Source: Lojkania enalia
Lineage: Eukaryota > Ascomycota > Dothideomycetes > Pleosporales
Length of the DNA: 56,648 nt
Direction: 5' to 3'
NCBI GenBank assembly: GCA_010094045.1
Contig: ML986790.1
Coordinates: 22,615-79,262, forward strand
Translations under genes and position numbers: made by a program
Notes under the pieces: generated by a model
Database searches by the model: none
What the model saw: the letters and a program-made list of their open reading frames with translations, nothing else
Told to the model about the DNA's origin: nothing
Shown here: positions 12,401 to 24,150 of the stretch, piece by piece
Numbering within the stretch: position 1 is the stretch's first letter
Layout of the letters: each line of letters starts with the position of its first letter

Positions 12401-13149
12401 TAGTACTATAACTAAAGAATTGCTGACCTAAATAAATCTTTTATTAAAAAGCTCTATTAGAGTCTTTTAAAGAATAAGAAGTATCTCCTATAATATTCTA
12501 TATAAAGGACCTAAGGGGATCCTTAAAGGGCTTCTATCTTTCCCTTCCAGCTTAATTATATAGTCTACTCTTAGTTTTAAAGGCGGTAGCTTATTAGCTT
12601 CCTATTAATTAAAAGTATAAAGCTACTATATATATTCTTTAAGGAGTTTCGTATAAGGGTCTATCTTTAGCTTATTTTCTAGAGCCTTCTAAATGTCGGC
12701 TATACTAATAGTAAAAATACGGAGTAGCTTAATAAAAGAATCTTATAGGCGTCTTCTATAGTATTTTACTATAGTAGAAAAAGTATATACTAAAACTTAG
12801 ATAATATTAGCTATATATTACTACTTTTAAAGCTCTTAGTTTTATATAATTACCCCCGTTCTATAAATATATAGGATTTCTATTTTTAGGTTAATAATTA
12901 TATCTTTACTTTACCTCTATAAACGTTCTAAAATTATACTATAATCTCCTTCTATTCTTAGGACTATATAAGTAAATATCTAACCTAGATCTACCTAACT
13001 CCTACCTATATCTAGTAAGTTAATAATAGCTACCTTTTTAATAATTCTAGCCGAGAAGTTGCTAAATAATAAGGCCGTTAATAGTATTAGAAGGCGGAAG
13101 TATTCCAGTCCAGCCTTTTATATAATCCTTTTCTCAACTATTATATATA
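9480..13149 (-). pseudogene. B1 pol relic: protease, RT, RNase H, integrase
   Basis: Read on the minus strand. The protease-like region is at about 12850-13140, next to the A2 insertion. RT is at about 11900-12500: the frame gives IRIKEEDK at about 12210-12235 and VYLDNIFIYT over 12044-12070, the Y-x-D-D box with the second Asp changed to Asn. Integrase lies at about 10420-10760, with PKRV.LEILIDYI and ILIIIDCLSKK, the strand and first catalytic Asp of the DDE core. Stops are TAG/TAA. No chromodomain was recognised at the C-terminal end, unlike A and C. The gag half is on the other side of A2 (20351-21740). Confidence 0.88.
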
Positions 13150-13154
13150 AGTTA

Positions 13155-13433
13155 TGTAACGATGCAAAGAAATCGTTCTACGAAAAGCTTTATATACAAC
13201 CTTATCCCAAAGCTTTTCGCTTATCTTATTCTACCCCCGGTTCTACCCCTTTTCCCTTCCGTATATAGTTGCACACTCCCTTATAAGTAGCTTAATAGTT
13301 CTTCTATATCCTTTCGTATAAGGCCTATAGGTGTTAATAGAATTCCTAGGTCCCTAATCCCCTATATACTCCTATATACCTCTGAGTGGATTCGTGCCGC
13401 ATTCGGACCTATTATCTTATCTATACTAATATA
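13155..13433 (+). repeat. A2 5' LTR (279 bp)
   Basis: Starts TGTAACGATGCAAAG and ends ...ATACTAATATA. The next bases (TTATATAGAAGAAC) should hold the primer-binding site, but RIP has hidden any tRNA match. Confidence 0.95.
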
Positions 13434-13899
13434 TTATATAGAAGAACTTAATACTGCTAGTAATAGCCTCTTTAATAATATCGCATCGATTGTTTATTTA
13501 AATATATCTAAGTCCGAGATATACCTAATTTAGTTTAGGTTATAATATTTATATACTATTATATTAAATTATTTAGTTACCTAAATAGGATTTTAAAGAC
13601 CTTCTATTAACCGAAGCCTTTAGGTTTAGAACTTCCTATCCCCTACGATTAGGATTGCTTTCAGAAAAGCCGTGTAGAGTACGCCTAGGTAGAAACTTAA
13701 AGACTATTAATAACCTATTAGAATTAGAGGTAACCGCTAATATCTGACTATAATTTACCTTCTAATTTCCGTGCTAGAACCGATATACGCGTAAGTTGTA
13801 GTAAGAGTAAGCTTCTATCTACGCGTGTAGAACAACTGTTACCTCTTATAGGGGGCCCTGCGACAGGCGGACCCCTCTCTATAGGGCCTATAATAAAGA
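13434..13899 (+). other. A2 leader between LTR and gag
   Basis: About 470 bp without a recognisable frame, colinear with 51066-51530 in A4. Presumed untranslated leader; the start codon of gag cannot be identified. Confidence 0.6.
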
Positions 13900-15040
13900 A
13901 CCTATCTAATTTGGAGGGAAATTAGAGTAAACTAACCCTTAAGGAATAAATCGCAATTTTATAGGAGGAGATTATATGCTTAATATAATAGAGAACTATT
14001 AGTCTTAATTAACCTCTACAAACCACCGAATTAGAACTAATAATACGCTAAGAAACTTTTGCGACTCCCCTAGTAAGAAACTTCTTAGCCACCCCTAAGC
14101 CCCTTTAAGCCTACCTTACTAAACGTATACTTAAGATTAAAAGCTTTATAGATAGTAATAAACCTATATTTAAATAATAGCAAGCTTTAATTCTAGACCA
14201 ACTCAAGATTAATATAGATTACTATTAGATAGAGCGTGCACGTATGGCGTTAGTATAGGAATATACCTCTAGTACTACGAAAGGGTATCTAGAGCTAAAA
14301 TACCTAGCCGAATCGGACCAGTATTAGTTTAAGAATGCTAAAGAAATAATTTCGCTTCTATAATCGTATTTTATTATAGATAATAAAGAGATAGAGGTAT
14401 AACAGGCGTTTTAGGTCTTAAGGATAAATAAGGGAGAAGCGTTCCCAAATTTTAAAGCTTGCTTTATTAGTACAGCTATTAGGGGATCCGTACTCTAATC
14501 TAAGTAGTTCTTCTACTTATAGAATAAGATTCTCCCCAGCCTAAGGATATTAAACCTTAGCTTTAAGCTTATATAGAAAGGCTTCTTTAACGCTATAGTT
14601 GCCTACTTAATAGTCTATGATATAGAAAGGAGGAGCGTTCCTAACCTTCTAGAATAAACTACTAGCCTATAGGTTGCAGCTAAAATAAATTCGGATTAGT
14701 ACCGGAAGGTTTCTAAGAGTTTATCTAAGGTAACCTACGATTCGATACTATCCCGATCTACCCTAGTATTAACACCTCGTTCTACTACAATCGCTCCTTA
14801 ATAATCTAGTAAGACTCTTATATCTGAAAGGTATACAACCCTAGATAATTACTATAATTATAGTAAACTAGGATACTTTATAAACGAATATACAGTTTTT
14901 AAAGTATAAGAGATAGAGGTTAAATAAGAGGAGATTAAGAAAGAAGAGTTTTTAGACATAAACGAGTACTACCCGGATAGTTCTTAGGTGGGAAATAGAG
15001 ACGTTTAGGAAAACTCTCCGTTCTAGGTTTAAGCAAGTAT
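13900..15040 (+). pseudogene. A2 gag relic with CCHC zinc knuckle
   Basis: Structural polyprotein of the virus-like particle. The frame through 13920-14830 is continuous apart from TAG/TAA and contains stretches such as YLTKRILKIKSFIDSN. The nucleocapsid knuckle is at 14847-14906 (NYYNYSKLGYFINEY), with every Cys and the His turned into Tyr by RIP. Both ends are approximate. The Fot1 insertion in A4 corresponds to position 14663/14664 here. Confidence 0.78.
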
Positions 15041-18000
15041 AACTTATCAAATATTAATTTGTTATATTTATTTGGAGGAAAGTATTTCTAAATCCCTACT
15101 ATTCTATATTTAAAAGGCGTTAGTATATAACTAAACGCCCTTATTAATACTAGTACCTAAGGCTTTCTATTCTTTAATTCTATAGTAGCTAGATTACTCT
15201 CCTAAGCTTTATATATATCGATATAGTACTTACCCTTTAAAATTACTGTTAAAGGTTTTTAGGACCGAATCTAAACCCTAGTTAATTAGTATATCTGCTT
15301 ACGCCTACGAATTAATAGAAGAACTATCTAAAACTACCTATTTGTTATTATAGATCTAGGTATTTAGGATTGTATTATTAGTATTAAATAGTTATATTAT
15401 TTTCAACTCCTGCTAGATACGGATAAAAATCGGATTATATAGCCCTCTAAATATCCTACTACTTATAATTCTTCACCTCCTCTTCTTATATAATTAACTC
15501 AGCTAGTACGCGATAAGGAAGTAGAGCTAGATATTCAGTAATACGACGCTCTATAGGAAAAGAACTAATATTAGTAGTCCCGCAGTCCGACTATCTATTA
15601 TATTAAGGGTCTACTAAGACTGTTAAAACTATATTAGTTTCCTATAGCCTATAGTCTAAATAAGCTTAGAGCTCCTATACGCCTGTATAAAATAAAGTCC
15701 GAACCCAATCCGAAGAAAGTCTATTCTCCTATTATCACTCTTATTTCAGCTAATACTTTCTACTTTAACATGAATAGGAAAGAGAACGAGTTTTTCTCTA
15801 CGTCTCTATACGAAATTAAGCGGCTGATTAAAGATAAGTAAGCTCTAGAGCTGGAAGACGAGGCTGAAAACGAAGTACTAGTAAATCTCCGATTACTATC
15901 TAAATACTATAGATATTAGGATATATTTAGTAAAACTGCGGCTTATTAATTACCAGAATACTACCCTTATAATTATAAGATTATCCTTATGGAACCCCTC
16001 TCTAATAGTTATAGCCTATTATATAAGTAGAATGTTAAGGAGCTAGAGGTAACTAAGAAGTATATTATAGATAATCTATAGTATAGGTATATTAAGTAGA
16101 GTCGGAACCCCTTCGCATCTCTAATCTTTTACGTCTATAAACCTAATAGCGACCTATATATCTACGTAAATTATTGTAAATTTAATACTCTTACCTATAA
16201 GAACGTATATCCGATACTGCGCATAGATAAACTCCTATCTAGACCTACTAAGATAGTAATCTTTATTAAGTTTAATATTCGCGTAGCCTTTAATAAAATT
16301 AGAATAGACTCTAGTTTTAAGGAATATACTACCTTTTAGACTTAATATAGAACCTATAAGTATAAAGTTCTATCTTTTAAATTGTATAATAGCCCAGTAA
16401 CTTACTAGCGCTATATAAATAACGTACTAATTAACTACCTAGATAACTTCTATATTATTTATCTAGACGATATCCTTATCTACTTAGAAGACGAGGCGAT
16501 ATATGCTATCTACGTTAAGAAAGTTCTTAAGAGATTACGTTAAGTAGGGTTATAAGTTAATATTAAGAAGAGCGAATTCTATATTACCTAAACTAAATAC
16601 CTTAGCTATATCCTCTTAAATAAAGGCCTTAAAGTTAACCTAGAGAAGGTAGAAGTACTATATAACTAGTAGCTACCTACTACCGTAACGGGTGTAAAAT
16701 CCTTCTTAGGTTTTACTGGATTCTATTAATAGTTTGTACCGGAATTCTCGCGTGTTGTAAAGCTAATTATTATACTATAGAGCCCTACGACCCCTTTTAT
16801 ATAGACTTTAGAATGTGACATTACCTTTAAGAAATTAAAGTCAGCTCTATTAAGTATATCTACTTTCTGCTACTTTAACCCTACGTTAGAAATAAAAATG
16901 GAAACTAATACCTCTAATAGAGTAGTTATAGGAGTACTATTATAAAAATATTCTAACGGAAAATAGTACCCTGCGGTATTCTACAGCAAGGTTCTATCTA
17001 GTTTAGAACTGAACTAGGAGATTTATAATAAGAAACTGTTCGCAATTGTTACTGCGTTTAAGTAATAGAGGGTAGAACTTACTTCGGTAGCTACTAGGAC
17101 TCTAGTATACACCGATTATTACTTACTCGAATATTTTATAACTACGAAAGTACTTAATACTTATTAAGTTTATTAGACTGAGAAATTAGCTTAGTATCAG
17201 TTCCGAATCGAATATACTCTAGATAAGAATAACGCTAGAGTAAATATCCTCAGTCGTCGTAAATAAGATATAGAAAACTTAAAAGCAGCTTAAACCGACA
17301 ACTGGTTAAGAGTCCTACTTAGACCGTATTAACTTTACCCCCAAATTAATGCCGAATTAGTCTAGTTCTATATTATCTAAATAATAACTTAAGCAGCTAT
17401 ACTAAATATTATCGAAGGCTAAGAGTAGGTTATATTACTAGACTCTTTAGAGTTAATCGACGTATTATTATAGGAAAACTGAGCCTCCTTCGCGCAGGAA
17501 TATATACTTCTACCCTACAAGTATTAGATAGAGAACGGACTACTCCTCTATGATAATTATTTATATATTCTATTAGATTCAGGCCTTTACACGCGACTTA
17601 TATAAGAGGCTTATAACTAAGTATCCTCCGTACACCTAAACGCTACTAAAACCTATTAGTTATTATCCCGGAAGTACTACTAAAAGAGTATAGAGGCTAC
17701 TTATAAACGATATATACAGAATTACATCCTATACTATAAAGCTTATCTGATATAAACCCGAACCCCAGGTTTTATCTACCTACTTCCTATACTAAATTAA
17801 CTAATATAGCATCTATATATTAACTTTAAGGATTTTTCTATAGATAAGTCCGGATACAATTAGATTATAGTGGTAATTAATCGCCTGTCTAAATAAGTAG
17901 TGTCTATCCCCTACTATTATATAATTAACGTAAGGGGAATAGCCGAATTATTTATTTAATAGGTATACCGCTTTAGCTATACGCCTGAAACTATTATTTT

Positions 18001-18975
18001 AGACCGAGGATCTTAGTTTATATCCAGTTTCTAGTCTAAATTCTGCCGTATCTTAAGTATAAAGATTAAACTATCTACTACTTATTATAAAGAGACTAAC
18101 GGACAGACGGAGATTATAAATAAGTATATTAATCAGAGACTGCGCCCTTTCGTATCCTTCTACTAGAACAACTAGAGTTCTCTATTACCTATAATCGACT
18201 AAGTATAAGTAACTCTACCCTATATAACCATCGGAATGTCCCTATATTAGATCCTATACGGATCTAAGCCCTGTTAGAGTTGGGATTGGAAATATTCTAT
18301 TAATCCTATTACTGTAATAGACAAATTGAATTATAAAGATGCTTTAGCTTTAGCGACTTGTATATATACAGCCTGGGAAACCGTAAAGGCTAATATCGAG
18401 AAGACTTAAGATCGTATACGATCTGTTATTAACTATTACTAGTAACCGATTGATTAGTAGATTAGTAATATAGTCTACCTAAATACTAAGAACCTTACGG
18501 TCCAGAGACTAAGCCGAAAGCTATCCGATTAATAGGAGGGCCCTTTTAAAGTACTAGAATAGGTTAGAAACTTATACTATCTACAGCTACCCCTAGAGTC
18601 GAGAATATATAATATCTTCGCACTAAACCTGCTGTGTAAGAACCCCTAGAACCCTCTACTAGGGTAAGAAGCTCCGAAACTACCCGCTATCGCTATTAAG
18701 AGGGTAGAAGAGTGGGAGGTTGAGGAAATACTAGCTAGTAAGCTATATTGTAAGACCCTTAAATACCGTATAAAATAGGTAGGATATAATCCTAACCCGG
18801 TCTAGTATAAAGCTTTAAATTTTATAGGTTTACCTTATAAGCTAAGAGTTTTTTATAATAAGTATTCGAATTAGCTAGGACCCCTAAGAGCTCTAACTAA
18901 ATAGATTAAGGTATATAAAGATAGTATAGAGAATATAGATTACCTGGTAGATAATAATATATAAGAGTTAAGTAG
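15041..18975 (+). pseudogene. A2 pol relic: protease, RT, RNase H, integrase, chromodomain
   Basis: Protease site near 15140-15160 (LINTST, Asp lost). RT about 16080-16560, with an intact YLDDILIY box (YLDD codons at 16460-16471). RNase H follows to about 17200. Integrase is about 17840-18440; the third catalytic residue stands in KETNGQTE near 18090-18120. The chromodomain at about 18700-18870 begins EWEVEEILASKL with its Trp intact. It is the best-preserved pol in the window but still has many premature stops. Domain order is that of Ty3/Gypsy chromoviruses. Confidence 0.92.
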
Positions 18976-19049
18976 TGGATTTAAAAACTAAAGTATAGGC
19001 CCGAAATTACTCCTCTATAAAATTCGGAGGGTCTAATAGCAGGCTGTTA

Positions 19050-19495
19050 GATACCTCTCTAGTCCTCTCCTCCTCTACTCTCCTTCCCCTTCTTTTCCTC
19101 CGGACTCCCCCTGAACCTTTTCTACCTTATTCTTAGCCGCCCGAGAGCGCCGCGATATTAGCTTAAAGGCTAGATACTAGAGCCTCTAGAGCTGAAACCT
19201 GATAGAGTAACTTAGTACCCTAGTAGAATAAAGCTACCTAGATACTAGCTGTAGAAAGGCTATCTTCTTAACTCTTTACAACCTAGGCTATAAGCGCTAG
19301 GCTGTAAGCGGACTCTAAAATAGCCTTAAAGGCTACTTTTTTATCCTCCTTATCCCCTGTATATTAGGCCGCTACCTATAGTTCGAGATGGCCCCGGAGG
19401 ACTAGAAACTCCTCCTTATAGTAGGAGGGGATCTATAAGTGTATTAGTAGTAAGTACTCTACTAGTATTAGATGCGATTTGTACGGGGTTATACT
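19050..19495 (-). pseudogene. possible antisense reading frame in the 3' region of A2
   Basis: Minus-strand frame equivalent to that in A1, reading for example KKVAFKAILESAYSLALIA and then STASI.VALFY, with stops only at TAG/TAA. No domain recognised. The 3' region also keeps an unusual GC-rich spot (CCCGCGGGCGAGCACGCGCG at about 19567-19586), also present in A1 at 5091-5112. Confidence 0.33.
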
Positions 19496-20052
19496 TTTTA
19501 TTTTACAAGGTGTAATACTTGTATTTTTTTAATCTTAGAGACTGAAAGGAAAATATTATATACTACCCGCGGGCGAGCACGCGCGTAGCCTAAAGGTAGA
19601 TAACCTAGAAAGCTTCTAAAGAAGCTCTAAAAGGTAGGTAGAGTAGTATATTAATTAATTTTTCTATAAGGCGTTAGTAATACTTTAATAATTAACGGTT
19701 CTAGGGACGCGCAATAATACGTATAGAGTAGAAGTTATTATTTAGTTAAGGAAGCTTAGTTAACAGCGATCTGGTAATATACTAAGGCTAGTAAACGCTT
19801 ATTGCTATACGCGACGAAATTGCAATATTAATAAACTGTTATAATAGTAGTTACCAGCCGATATATAGGTCAATTATACTCACCGCGAAAACCTTACTTA
19901 ATATTACGTTAATAAACGCATCTCTATAGGTAACCGCGCGTATTAGCCCTTACTAGTAAATATCTCCTCGAAGAAATTTCTTTATACTGGAACCCATCTA
20001 TAACAGCCCCAATTCCCTCCCGAACTAGCGTAGATAGGGACTATCAGCCTAC

Positions 20053-20066
20053 GAGGAGGGGGGTAG
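20053..20066 (+). other. A2 polypurine tract
   Basis: GAGGAGGGGGGTAG directly precedes the 3' LTR, as in A1. Confidence 0.88.
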
Positions 20067-20345
20067 TATAATAATGCAAAGAAATCGTTCCACGAAAAGC
20101 TTTATATATAACCTTATCCTAAAGCTTTTTGCTTATCTTATCCTACCCCCGGTTCTACCCCTTTTCCCTTCTGTATATAGTTGCACACTCCCTTATAAGT
20201 AGCTTGGTAGTTCTTCTATATCCTTTTATACAAGGCCTATAGGTGTCAATAGAATTCCCAGGTCCCTAATCCCCCACGCACTCCTATATGCCTCTGAGTG
20301 GATTCGTGTCGCATTCGGACCCATTATCTTACCTACGCCAATACA
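20067..20345 (+). repeat. A2 3' LTR (279 bp)
   Basis: Same length as the 5' LTR. Its first bases are TATAATAATGCAAAG (5' LTR: TGTAACGATGCAAAG) and it keeps the terminal CA (AATACA), so the two LTRs mutated at different sites after insertion. Confidence 0.95.
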
Positions 20346-20350
20346 AGTTA

Positions 20351-21740
20351 CAGCTATTATCTATTAAAGTAAAAAAGTTAAAAGTATTATTAAGTAGTAT
20401 AGGGGCTATAAATAAAGTACTAGTTATCTAAAATTAATTAAATTTATCTAGTACTTACTTATTTACCTACCCTTTTTATAGTTCTAAGCGCTAACTTCTA
20501 TTTAAAATAATACTTTTCCTATCCTATTAGTTTAGGCTATATCTCTATATTTCTTATTATACTAAATAGGTTTTAATAGTATTATATAAGCCTAATTAAA
20601 CTATATACTACTCTTAGGCGGAGTATAGTAGTAGTTTTAGGTGAAGTAACCCCTATTTCCATAGGTAAAATAGGTATTCTATTATTTCCGAGCCTTTAGC
20701 TCTTTCTTAGTAATATTTCTTATCTTCTCTAATAGTTAAGGTCTTATATCTAGGCGCTATATAAGTCCATAATTAGCTATTAGTATCTAGTCTATAGTAT
20801 TATTAATAGTAGCTAATAGTTATAGTTGCGGGAGCGGCGTAAGTAGCTGTTCCTAGCTGTCCTTTATCTAACTAGTCTTCCCCCTACTAAAGGACTATAT
20901 AAAAGTGCTATTAAGTTTAACTACTTTAAGATAGTTATTAAGAATATAAAGTTTCTGTACAAAGGTCGCGTATAATATAAGATCTTCCTTGCTAATACTG
21001 CTAATTATTAATTAGTAGAGTTTAGAATAAATCTTCCCTTTTAGATCTTATATCTTAACTTAGTCTAGGTAAGAGTTATATAATACTTCTATAGAGAGAC
21101 GATTATATTTAACTAGAAACTTAATAAAGGTTTTATTACCTTATTTTAGGGTTTTAAACTTAATTCTAACTTATTTCTAATAGTAGAGGTTATTATATTA
21201 TATGTCTATAATTGTCTAGAATTTATTATAAGTAAGAGTACCTATAATAATATATTTTTTATATAATTAAAGGTATATTCTAGTATTACTCTTATAAAAT
21301 AATATTATATAAGCTACTACTATTATATCTATTAAGCTTATAGATAAACTATTAATACGGATCTTAGTCTTTATACTACTTTTCTAAATAGGGTATACTT
21401 TATAGTCTTCTTAGAACTTGTCTAGCTTATTAAATATAACTTTTATACAAATAGGCTTAATAGTTATTAATAGTATAGTCGGCGAGACGCTCCTCTTAAG
21501 GGCTGAATACTTATTCAGTTACTCTTTAAGCTTCTAATAAAAGCTTATTCTTTTAAGTTACTATTACTACTTTTCTTTCTCTAGATATTCTAGTCTAGCT
21601 ACTATTTTAGCGAACTGTCTCTATACAGTTATTATATCGAATTCCTATTCTACCGATCTGTTTTAGTCTATAACTTCGTATAGTAGTAGGTCTACTTAAT
21701 AGTTAAGATAGAATCTAGTACAGTATAAGCTTTAACAAAT
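20351..21740 (-). pseudogene. B1 gag relic
   Basis: Right-hand half of B1, restored to continuity with 9480-13149 when A2 is removed. The minus-strand frame at about 20700-21680 matches the gag frame of B2. No zinc knuckle could be picked out. The region next to the LTR should contain the primer-binding site, which is not recognisable. Confidence 0.7.
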
Positions 21741-21942
21741 TAAGAAGGTCTAAGAACATAATAGGATTAGATATAATAAGAATCTATTATTATTAAAGCT
21801 AGAGAAAGAGAAGAGAAGATATACGGTAGTAAGATATATATTATTTACTTACTTTAGTCTAGGCAGGTATAGGGTTATATAAAAGTAACTACTATTATAG
21901 TATCGCAGGAACGGGACTAAACTATAGACTAGGACCTTTATA
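21741..21942 (-). repeat. B1 5' LTR (202 bp)
   Basis: Plus-strand ends TAAGAAGG and CCTTTATA, followed by the second copy of target duplication AAGTA. Confidence 0.93.
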
Positions 21943-21947
21943 AAGTA

Positions 21948-24150
21948 CTTAGTAGTAGCTTTAATAACTATATATAGGCGGATTAATATAGGCTATAAAC
22001 GATAGACTAACTAATATATATACTTAAATATAAAACTAGTAAGTAGATAAGTATTAAACTATATATACTAGACTACTAATATATAGCTATTAGTTTTAGT
22101 AGAAAAGTAGTTAAAGAGTTGTTTAGTAAAGAATATTAGGATAAAATAGGAGAAGTTAAAGAAGTTAAAGTAGACAAAGAGAAAAAGAATATACTAGAAC
22201 TATAAAGTATGTAGATAATATAAATAGAGATTAAAAACTATAGTATACTAATTAATATTGTTAAATATCTTAACATATATTTAATTAAAATATTCTAGCT
22301 ATTTAGTATATTATAGTATTACTTCTTAAAGCTTAATAGGGGTAAAGAGATATTAGAGGTAAAATAGATAGGTAGTTAAGGCTAGACTAGAATAACGAAG
22401 TAGTAGTAGTATAATAATAATAGTAAAGGGTTTATAGTATAAGAAAAAAAAGTATAGACTTAAAGTAAAAGAGAAAAAGAACTTTATAAAATAATATAGT
22501 AGGTATTTAAGTAAGAAAAGGTTAGTTTCTACTTAGCTAAGTAAGAATAAGTAATATATATAGTACTAGGCGGGTAAATACTACTTATTATAGTACTTCT
22601 AACTAGTAGGAGGAAAAGCTTACTATTTACTATACCAGCTTATTTAGATTAATATAGGGTAATAGTAGTAGTAGTACTATACCGGGCGTTTATTAAGAAC
22701 TTAGTTAAGCAGATTTAAGAGAGTAGGATTAACTATATAAAGTAGAAGTATAGTAAGAGTAATCTAATAGTAGTAGTAGTAGTTAATATAGATATAATAG
22801 GTAATATAATAAATAATAGAAATTTTATTAGCTATATAAAGATACTTAATAGTAAGTAGCTACTATAGTAGATTATAGTAGATAAATATTATCTTATTTT
22901 TACGTTAAGTAACTAGTAGCTAAAGTTAGTAAAATTAAAAAACCTATAGCTACTACTATACCTAGTAGTACTATTTATAGTAATATTACTACTAGTATAA
23001 AAGGCTAAACTAGAAAAGAATATACTAGTTTAATATATAATATATATTTAAGTAAGTATAACATAACTAAATATATAATATTTAATATTATAGTAGAAGT
23101 AGAAGTAGGTATAGAAGATAGTATTAATAATATATTAGCGGTAGATATAGTAGCTTAAAAAATACAGAAAGAAAGAAGTAATATACTACTATAGTAAAGC
23201 ATAATATAAAGTAATAACTAAAGTACTAGATAGTAGGTACTATTATATTAAAGATATAGAGTAAGCTAAATAGTTAGAAGAATAGCTTAAAGAAGATAGG
23301 TTTATAATAGTTATATTAGTATTAGATATAGGAGTAGATTTTCTAGAGATTATATTTATACTATATATAAAGATACTATAAAATATAATTAACTTTACTT
23401 AGAAAAATAAATATAGTAGATAAATAGGCGAGTAGATAGATTTAGTAATTCTTATAAAGAAGGGTAAAGTAGAGTAAAGAATAGAATAAAAGGAGGAGAA
23501 GCTAGATATATAGATAATAGGGAGGTTTATTATAGATAGTAGATATTAGTAAAGGCTAATAAGTAGCTATTTTAATAAGAAGTAGGTAAGCTATAATAAT
23601 ATTATGTTAGCTAGATATAACTAATATAGAAAGAGCGTTAGTAAGTAGTAGAATAAATAGTATAAGATAAGCTTAATATAGTAGTAGGTTTAGAAGGTAC
23701 TAAAAGAGTTATATAAAGTATATGTAATATACTAGATAATAGAAGAAGTAAAAATAGAGGAATAGTAGAAGTATAAGATAATATAATATATAGTATAGTT
23801 TAGGATAAATAGAATTAAACTAGATAGATTTTAGATAGAAATATATAATAGAAGAAGAAGTTATAGTTACTAGTAATACTAGATTAGTTAAAAGTATTAT
23901 ACAACTAGGTAGATATAAATAATTAATATTAGTAGCTAAATATAATAGTACTATTAGCTTAGATAGTAGTAGAGGTTAAGGAAGAAGCTTAAATAATCTA
24001 ATAATATAGCTATTTAAAGGAACTTAATAGAGATTCGAAGATATATATAAACTAATTAGAAAAGAAGTACTTTTAATAAATTTAAGAGGAGTATTTTAGT
24101 AATATAATAGTAGTTAGTATTTGAATTATACTCTTTATACAGCAGAATAT
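21948..24150 (+). pseudogene. TLH-type RecQ helicase relic, helicase core (piece 3 of 3)
   Basis: ATP-dependent 3'-5' DNA helicase of the RecQ family. Visible motifs in order: motif I (Walker A) TSRRKSLLFTIPAYLD at 22602-22650, with GKS reduced to RKS; VVVVLYRAFIKNLV (motif Ia) near 22670; motif II as VDKYYLIF at 22878-22898 (DECH, with Glu to Lys and Cys/His to Tyr); motif V as DIGVDFLEIIF near 23325-23355; motif VI as KYSRQIGEQ-type sequence (Q-x2-G-R-x-G-R) at about 23395-23440 with several stops. The C-terminal region runs to about 24150. With pieces 1 and 2 the net length is about 4.4 kb, in the range of fungal telomere-linked helicases. All stops are TAG/TAA. Confidence 0.85.

Larger units (their letters stand above)
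13155..20345 (+). mobile_element. Gypsy family A, copy A2 (complete, 7191 bp)
   Basis: Two 279-bp LTRs with a 5-bp target duplication AGTTA (13150-13154 and 20346-20350). Removing A2 and one AGTTA restores the B sequence seen uninterrupted at 31670-31690 in B2. This is the least mutated of the four A copies: CA, TG, intact Trp codons and the YLDD box of RT survive in places, in keeping with its being the youngest layer of its stack. It still has many stops and is not functional. Confidence 0.97.
9243..21942 (-). mobile_element. Gypsy family B, copy B1 (complete, interrupted by A2)
   Basis: Two 202-bp LTRs (9243-9444, 21741-21942) flanked by target duplication AAGTA (9238-9242 and 21943-21947). 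Without A2 and one AGTTA copy the element is 5504 bp, exactly the length of B2. A pyrimidine-rich tract beside the left LTR and the RT and integrase frames on the minus strand fix its direction. It splits a TLH helicase relic and is itself split by A2 between gag and protease/RT. Confidence 0.93.

Noticed and set aside
13059..13268. A 69-codon open frame on the plus strand starting with ATG
   Set aside because: It crosses the B1/A2 junction, running from antisense B1 sequence through the target duplication at 13150-13154 into the A2 LTR. It has no domain or conserved counterpart and is a chance opening.
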